Source: Granulicella sp. S190 (GTDB lineage Bacteria; Acidobacteriota; Terriglobia; Terriglobales; Acidobacteriaceae). From it: a stretch of 64,000 nt of DNA. The stretch is taken from positions 62,001 through 126,000 of the forward strand of contig NZ_LMUD01000047.1 in the NCBI RefSeq assembly GCF_009766095.1, in the 5' to 3' direction. The position numbers and the translations under genes were made by a program. Numbering within the stretch: the first letter of the stretch is position 1; every line of letters begins with the position of its first letter. Below the pieces are notes generated by a model. That model saw nothing but the letters and a program-made list of their open reading frames with translations. It was not told the DNA's origin and did not search any database. Positions 59,510 through 64,000 of this stretch are shown piece after piece.

Positions 59510-60568
59510 ATGGTCCACCTGAGCCGCAGCGCAAAACTCGCAGCAACTCTCCTCGCCGCCACCATCAGCGCGCCACCGTATCTCCACGCTGTGCCGCAGC
59601 ACACCACGGCCCTGCAACCTGATAACTCGGCTCCGCACCGCACCCGCCTCATCCTCAAGGACGGCAGCTATCAGGTCATCATGAGCTACCGCATCGTCGG
59701 CAACGTTGTCCACTACATCAGCGCCGAGCGCGGAGGAGCCGAAGAGGAGATCCCCATCTCCCTCGTAGACCTCGATGCCACCAAACGCTGGGACCGCCAG
59801 CACACCCAGCCAACCCCCGACGCCGACAACCCCCAACCCCCAGCCATCGACCCCGAGCTCCTCAAGGAGGAAGCCGACCGCGCCGCCCTCACCCCCGAGG
59901 TGGCCCCGGATCTCCGCCTCCCCGAGGAGGACAGCACCCTCGCCCTCGACACCTACCGGGGTACCCCCGAGCTGGTCCCCCTCGCCCAGACCGACTCCGA
60001 CCTCAATCGCAACACCGGCCACAATCTTCTGAAAGCCGCCGTCAATCCCCTCAGCGCCAGCCACGAGCTTGTCGAACTCAAAGGCGAGTCGTCGCCCATC
60101 CAACTCCACGTCAAAGACCCCGTCCTGTACCTCCGCATCGGCGACGAGAGCGTCGGCAACACCGCCGGCACACCCCTCACGGTCGACACCCACGGCGCCA
60201 CTAGCCGTGTCCAGAGCGACCCCACCGGGGGCTCCCCCCAAAGCCGCTACGTCATCGTCCGCGCCGACGTCCGCAGGGGGGCACGGGTCATAGCCAGCTT
60301 CCGCATTGGCCTCCTCGGTAGCGGACAGCGTCAGGAAGATGTGGTCGAAACCACCTCGGAGCTTCTACCGGGGGGCCACTGGCTCAAAATAACCCCCAGA
60401 GAACCCCTCGACTTCGGTGAATTTGCCCTCATGGAGGTGATCTCGGACAGAGCCGTCAACCTCGGTGTCTGGGACTTTGGTGTCCACCCCGTTTCCCCTG
60501 AAAACCGCGATGTCCTAAAGCCCGAACCCCGCCGGGGTGTCACGCTCGAGCGCCATAAACCAGATTAA
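59510..60568 (+). CDS. Secreted hypothetical protein, 352 aa
   Basis: From ATG 59510. Signal peptide: MVHLSRSAKLAATLLAATIS, cleavage near HAVPQH. The mature part starts TRLILKDGSYQVIMSYRIVG and includes PISLVDLDATKRW; this short strand pattern recurs in acidobacterial secreted proteins. The middle has charged, Glu-rich stretches; the C-terminal half (RPIQLHVKDPVLYLRIGDES-like, ASFRIGLLGSGQRQED) forms beta-strands. Family not recognised. The long structured leader may regulate it. The stop is 27 bp from the convergent GGDEF gene's stop. Confidence 0.68.
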   Translation: MVHLSRSAKLAATLLAATISAPPYLHAVPQHTTALQPDNSAPHRTRLILKDGSYQVIMSYRIVGNVVHYISAERGGAEEEIPISLVDLDATKRWDRQHTQPTPDADNPQPPAIDPELLKEEADRAALTPEVAPDLRLPEEDSTLALDTYRGTPELVPLAQTDSDLNRNTGHNLLKAAVNPLSASHELVELKGESSPIQLHVKDPVLYLRIGDESVGNTAGTPLTVDTHGATSRVQSDPTGGSPQSRYVIVRADVRRGARVIASFRIGLLGSGQRQEDVVETTSELLPGGHWLKITPREPLDFGEFALMEVISDRAVNLGVWDFGVHPVSPENRDVLKPEPRRGVTLERHKPD

Positions 60569-60594
60569 TCGTGCCTCATAGGCCCCGAAAAAAA

Positions 60595-61818
60595 TCAGCC
60601 ACGGGGAACGGAATCGCGCTCCAGAAACATCCCAGATACAGCCTGCCTTGCACCCGCAGCGGATCGGGCTACGTCTGAACGTTCCATCATGCCTCTGCCC
60701 GCCACCGCAACGTTGTCCCGCGTCACCTTCGCTTCATACATCATCGTGTCGGCCGCACGCAAGATCGTCTGCACCGTACTCCCATCCTCTGGGTACGAAG
60801 CCAACCCAAAGCTCCCCGAGAGGGTCAGCGATAACCCGGCACCCTCCAGAAAGCGCGCCGATCGTAGATCTTCGCATAGCGCCATCGTTGTTCCGCTCGC
60901 CGCTGCCTTGCCCATCCCAGGCAACAGCGCGACAAACTCGTCTCCGCCATATCGAAAGGCCGAGTTGTTGGGGCCTAAGCTACGCTTCATCAGACTGCCA
61001 ACCTCCGCCAGCAGCCGACTACCAATCAAATGGCCGTGAGTATCATTCACCGACTTGAAGTGATCGAGATCGACGAACATCAAACTAAATACCTGTCCCC
61101 GCGCCACCTCTTCTTCCAGCATGGTGTAAAGATGCCGCGCGTTGAAGAGTCCAGTCACATCGTCTGTAATTGTCAACTCTTGAATGAGCGTCATGGACCG
61201 TGCATTCTGAATCGCAATCGCAGCGTAGTCGCACAAAATTCGAAGAAATGAGATGGCGTGCTCCGACTCCAGGTCGAGTTTGCTGTTCAGGAGTTGTATG
61301 ACGCCCAGAGTCTTGTTGCCCGAACGCACCGGCACGCAGGCGATCGATTGGATCTTCAGGTCAGGATGCTTATTGGCAAATGCCGACCAGTGGGGATCGA
61401 GCGCGACATCCGGGACGACCAGTGGATTGCCTGTCGCGGCAACCCAACCTGCCACGCCCTCACCCATCGGCACGCGCAAGCCCTTCAACGTGTCCGCATT
61501 CTCACCCACGGCAATGGCGTAGTACAGTTCGCCTGATTTCTCATCCACCATCAGCAGCGACCAGCGCTCGGGCCCAAAAAACTGTGCCATCTTGTTCATG
61601 ATGGCACCCAGAATCTCCTCTAGTTCAAGACTCGATGTCAGTGCGCGCGCCACATCATGGAACACTCGAAGGTGATCCATTTGGCGACTTTCGATGACTT
61701 CAAACTGCCGTCTGTCTTTCAATCGAGGTCCTTGAAATATGTGCATCTTTTTGCACATATCAGATATCAGCCTCTCATAGCTCTCGTAATATTTCAATAA
61801 AAGCCACCGCCACAACAC
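60595..61818 (-). CDS. GAF-GGDEF diguanylate cyclase
   Basis: A 407-residue protein from GTG 61818 (ATG 61758 or 61746 are alternatives). Residues about 60-215 form a GAF domain (LEEILGAIMNKMAQFFGPER, KIQSIACVPVRSGNKTLGVI), and about 235-390 a GGDEF domain with an intact RYGGDEFVALLP at about residue 290, and LSGSFGLASYPEDG at the second metal site. GGDEF domains with this sequence make cyclic di-GMP from two GTP. The allosteric I-site is not evident (no RxxD five residues before GGDEF: the preceding text is SLGPNNSAFRY). It lies 16 bp after moaA, same strand. Confidence 0.9.
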   Translation of the reverse strand: MLWRWLLLKYYESYERLISDMCKKMHIFQGPRLKDRRQFEVIESRQMDHLRVFHDVARALTSSLELEEILGAIMNKMAQFFGPERWSLLMVDEKSGELYYAIAVGENADTLKGLRVPMGEGVAGWVAATGNPLVVPDVALDPHWSAFANKHPDLKIQSIACVPVRSGNKTLGVIQLLNSKLDLESEHAISFLRILCDYAAIAIQNARSMTLIQELTITDDVTGLFNARHLYTMLEEEVARGQVFSLMFVDLDHFKSVNDTHGHLIGSRLLAEVGSLMKRSLGPNNSAFRYGGDEFVALLPGMGKAAASGTTMALCEDLRSARFLEGAGLSLTLSGSFGLASYPEDGSTVQTILRAADTMMYEAKVTRDNVAVAGRGMMERSDVARSAAGARQAVSGMFLERDSVPRG

Positions 61819-61834
61819 CCCGCTAAATCAAGAC

Positions 61835-62920
61835 TTACCCGCCGATATGGACCATGCTGCGCGACGGCTTCTCAAAACCTGGCTCTCCAATATGATGACG
61901 AGCTTCTTTCCGCATCAGGATCATGCGAATATACGCAGACACCTCCTCATCTGTTCCACCCCGCAGCATCTCTCCATAGAGGTCGTGATCGCTTTGCGAG
62001 AACAAGCAGGTCCGAATCTTTCCGTCCGAGGTCAACCTAACTCGGCTGCAGTGCCCACAGAAGGGGCGTGATACCGGTGCAATGATTCCAATCTCTCCCA
62101 ATCCATCGGAGAAGGTGAATCGCTTCGCTGTCTCACTGGCTGCGTGTGGCGCCAGTTCCACCAACGGACGATAAGCATTCAAACGCTCCACTATCTCATC
62201 CATCGAAACGACCGACTCTCTTTTCCAGCTACGGCCTTCTTCCAGCGGCATCCATTCGATAAATCGGACGATCACGCCCTCTCGTCGCGAGAACTCCGCA
62301 AACTGCTCAATCTGCCCATCGTTGAACCCGCGCAACAGCACGCAATTGACCTTTACTGGCCCCAGCCCTACCGCCTGCGCTTTACGAATCCCTGCAAGTA
62401 CCCTCTCGTGGCTCCGCGGAACCCGAGTAATAGCCGTGAAGGTCTCTGCGTCCACTGCATCCATGCTCACGGTGATGCGGTTCAACCCAGAGTCCTTCAG
62501 GGGTTGAGCCAATCCCTCCAGCAGATGTCCGTTTGTAGTAAGTGCAAGATCAAGAGGCCTGCCGTTACCGTTAGCAAAGGTTCCATCCGGAAGAAATGCC
62601 GTTCGCATCTCCGCCAACTCGCGGACCATCTCGATCAGGCCCGACCGCAGCAGGGGTTCTCCCCCCGTTAGTCTCACCTTTTCGACTCCTAATGAGACGA
62701 ACGCCCTAACCATCCTCAGATAGTCTTCGCTAGCAAGCTCAGTGTACTGAGCGCCTTCGTTCCCAGTGCGGCAGTAAACACACTTATAGTTGCATCGGTC
62801 TGTCACCGAGACACGCAGGTCCGTTATCGCCCGCCCAAACTTGTCTCGTAATCTCTCCGGCACCTGCAAAGCCTGCTCTTCCGGCTCCAGAACCGCGGTT
62901 TCTCTGTGGCTTCTCATCAA
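61835..62920 (-). CDS. moaA: GTP 3',8-cyclase (molybdenum cofactor synthesis)
   Basis: A 361-residue radical SAM enzyme that starts molybdopterin synthesis from GTP, with MoaC. The N-terminal 4Fe-4S/SAM motif is VSVTDRCNYKCVYC; the second cluster is in PFCGHCSRVRLTSDGKIRTC. RLTGGEPLLR supplies the SAM-contact Gly-Gly-Glu. The chain ends HIGG, the Gly-Gly C-terminus required for activity in MoaA. Length is slightly above the usual 330. Followed after 16 bp by the diguanylate cyclase. It is the biosynthetic source of cofactor for the formate dehydrogenase about 25 kb away. Confidence 0.95.
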   Translation of the reverse strand: MMRSHRETAVLEPEEQALQVPERLRDKFGRAITDLRVSVTDRCNYKCVYCRTGNEGAQYTELASEDYLRMVRAFVSLGVEKVRLTGGEPLLRSGLIEMVRELAEMRTAFLPDGTFANGNGRPLDLALTTNGHLLEGLAQPLKDSGLNRITVSMDAVDAETFTAITRVPRSHERVLAGIRKAQAVGLGPVKVNCVLLRGFNDGQIEQFAEFSRREGVIVRFIEWMPLEEGRSWKRESVVSMDEIVERLNAYRPLVELAPHAASETAKRFTFSDGLGEIGIIAPVSRPFCGHCSRVRLTSDGKIRTCLFSQSDHDLYGEMLRGGTDEEVSAYIRMILMRKEARHHIGEPGFEKPSRSMVHIGG

Positions 62921-63241
62921 GAGTCGTACCCGGCCGCCATCTACTCGATTTCCATTTAAGTGAGATGCATCTTCTTACGAAAGCGGATCAGCAGTACAGA
63001 ATTTCAGTTGATGATGATACGACTGTAGACCGAGCTGCACCTAATCGCTAACTTCTTCATCCAAAAGTAGTTCGCTGCTTCCGTAACAAACGAAATTACG
63101 TATGGTTATCGCCCATAGCTCTGCATTAGCTAACTTGTAGGCGGAAAATATCAGCAATTCGAACGTATCAGGCAGACTTTTTACACAGAACTTTCTGCTG
63201 TGAAAGTCATAAAACTCTCTTCTAAATCCTTTTAGAGAAAT
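62921..63241. other. AT-rich intergenic region upstream of moaA
   Basis: A 320-bp stretch visibly richer in A and T than the rest of the window. It should hold the moaA promoter. TCTAAA (63221-63226) and TTTAGA (63231-63236) form a 6-bp inverted repeat with a 4-nt loop just past the stop of the 63242 gene, followed on the minus strand by AGAGAGTTTT, a weak terminator. CACAG...CTGTG (about 63184-63201) is another small hairpin. No gene is seen and I recognise no Moco riboswitch. Confidence 0.45.
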
Positions 63242-63526
63242 TTAGTAGCTCACGAACTCATTGCTTCCACGCTTGAGCCGAACCCCGGCTATCCCAAAGA
63301 TGAGCGCTAAAGTGAAGGTAATTGCGTTCCAATAAACCACCGGATGTGCCCAACCAGGAGACACGGTCAGGTCTTGACCGCTCCACAGAGTCAGCAAAGT
63401 TGACACGATCAGGCTCTGGAAGCAGAGAACTAGAAAGAGTTGGCCGCGGCGACGTCGTTTATCCAGCCGTTCCACCTCATCCGGCGTCAAATTGCGTTCT
63501 TCGATTGGAAGCAGCGTATTCGCCAT
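63242..63526 (-). CDS. Small two-span membrane protein (94 aa)
   Basis: A 94-residue protein. Charged N-terminal segment (EERNLTPDEVERLDKRRRRG), two hydrophobic segments (LFLVLCFQSLIVSTLLTLW and VYWNAITFTLALIFGIAGV) separated by a short loop, and a basic tail (RLKRGSNEFVSY). Family not recognised; the cytoplasmic Arg-rich tract next to the first helix follows the positive-inside rule, supporting a real membrane protein. It is a single gene on the minus strand; the next gene upstream, a zinc-ribbon protein, is about 170 bp away. Confidence 0.6.
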   Translation of the reverse strand: MANTLLPIEERNLTPDEVERLDKRRRRGQLFLVLCFQSLIVSTLLTLWSGQDLTVSPGWAHPVVYWNAITFTLALIFGIAGVRLKRGSNEFVSY

Positions 63527-63695
63527 TTCGTTCTTGGTCTCCGTCTCTCGTTCATTCCCAGTTCAAATCAGACTGACGAGCTTTCGAGTGTCAGTCTACT
63601 TCTGTATTAAATCACAGGCGGCCTGTGCTGACCGTGGCCGCGGAAAAAGTCTTTGATCTGAGCGCCGAAACAGTACTCAGAGACCATCAGGAGCG

Positions 63696-63968
63696 CTAAA
63701 TAAACGCCACAGATTGAATCCCCACCACATCGAAGCGCTTCCGGCACCGGATATTCTTGCAACCCATCGGATCATCACGGCGAACCATATAACTTTGAGC
63801 CTTCGCGAAACGCGCCCGGTCGCGGTCGTCTGCTCCGCGTGGAAGCTGCGCCTTCTTACGACGCACTACCCATTCGATCTGGTACTCCCCTTGCTGCCCG
63901 CAATGGGGACAGGTCATCACGTGGGTCCGCTGCTCCGCCCGCTCATCAAAAAAATCCCGCTCTTCCAT
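63696..63968 (-). CDS. Small protein with two Cys pairs (zinc-ribbon type)
   Basis: About 90 residues from ATG 63968 (the frame continues to 63980). One Cys pair lies in HVMTCPHCGQQGEYQIEWVV and another in MGCKNIRCRKRFDVVG: a classic zinc-ribbon arrangement with a long helical insertion of basic residues between them (DDRDRARFAKAQSYMVRRD). It may be a nucleic-acid or metal-binding accessory protein. Function unknown. Near the window end; upstream sequence to 64000 shows no further gene. Confidence 0.68.
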   Translation of the reverse strand: MEERDFFDERAEQRTHVMTCPHCGQQGEYQIEWVVRRKKAQLPRGADDRDRARFAKAQSYMVRRDDPMGCKNIRCRKRFDVVGIQSVAFI

Positions 63969-64000
63969 CCAGCACCTCATCCGGGTCTTCAGCCGCCAAC

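Noticed and set aside
59255-60241. A 328-residue minus-strand frame opposite the secreted protein at 59510.
   Set aside because: Gly/Val-rich; the sense frame has a signal peptide and the leader structure fits the + strand gene.
63550-63580. A cagttcaaatcagac stretch that looks like a tRNA T-loop.
   Set aside because: No acceptor stem, anticodon loop or D-loop can be folded around it.

Overview
The window looks like a stretch of an Acidobacteriota chromosome, most likely from the Acidobacteriaceae/Terriglobales group (relatives of Granulicella, Edaphobacter, Terriglobus). The evidence is the high GC content, the pairing of an acidobacterial-type FtsX/MacB orphan permease (ADOP) with a PadR regulator, a DUF5916 outer-membrane protein, many secreted proteins of unknown role, and housekeeping genes (valS, rpe, bamD-like, tldD/tldE, dusB-like, rpmE, kdsA, cca, tsaD, cysS, fhs, moaA) scattered among small accessory genes. 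I recognise no rRNA, tRNA, CRISPR array, intact prophage or intact insertion sequence.

Layout. 0-5.7 kb: the end of an FAH-family gene facing a ketoglutarate-semialdehyde-type dehydrogenase, a broken tyrosine-recombinase remnant, a quinone-oxidoreductase-like gene, and a Tat-exported VOC protein lying between a DUF2252 gene and a second copy of that gene's 3' end. 5.7-16.5 kb: tandem SGNH hydrolase, DUF5916 protein, valS, two secreted bactofilin-like proteins, an unusual BamD, and rpe. 16.7-23.0 kb: an orphan gene, a reduced UvrC-like protein, a small membrane protein bracketed by tldE tails, then a tldD - zinc-ribbon - zinc-ribbon - tldE operon. 23-30 kb: DUF1906-like protein, YfiT-like and GNAT genes, a predicted PD-(D/E)XK nuclease, a Dus enzyme, rpmE and a DnaC-like ATPase. 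30-40 kb: OmpA-like protein, kdsA, a molybdenum formate dehydrogenase with DUF1641, an amine oxidase, then cca divergent from tsaD. 40-51 kb: cysS - secreted protein - fhs, an EamA transporter, PadR-ADOP, and a class III aminotransferase. 51-64 kb: GH30 glycosidase, Ig-repeat/PQQ-propeller lipoprotein, SDR, DUF4160/DUF2442 pair, TetR, a secreted protein behind a structured leader, a GAF-GGDEF cyclase after moaA, and two small genes.

How the genes fit together. Formate dehydrogenase, formate-tetrahydrofolate ligase (fhs) and molybdenum cofactor synthesis (moaA) give formate oxidation and C1 assimilation. GH30, SGNH and DUF1906-like proteins, the OmpA-like and BamD-like proteins and kdsA point to a Gram-negative, polysaccharide-using soil bacterium with an active outer membrane.

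Most unusual signals: two cases where a small accessory gene lies between a host gene and a duplicate of that gene's 3' end; a dispersed REP-like element present three times; a 20-bp divergent cca/tsaD gap with one near-symmetric -10 element; two CoiA-like zinc-ribbon paralogues inside the tldD-tldE operon; a perfect 15-bp inverted repeat across the DUF5916 stop codon; and a long structured leader before the secreted protein at 59.5 kb. I did not find a clearly new multi-gene defence or biosynthetic system; the tldD-tldE operon is the nearest candidate.
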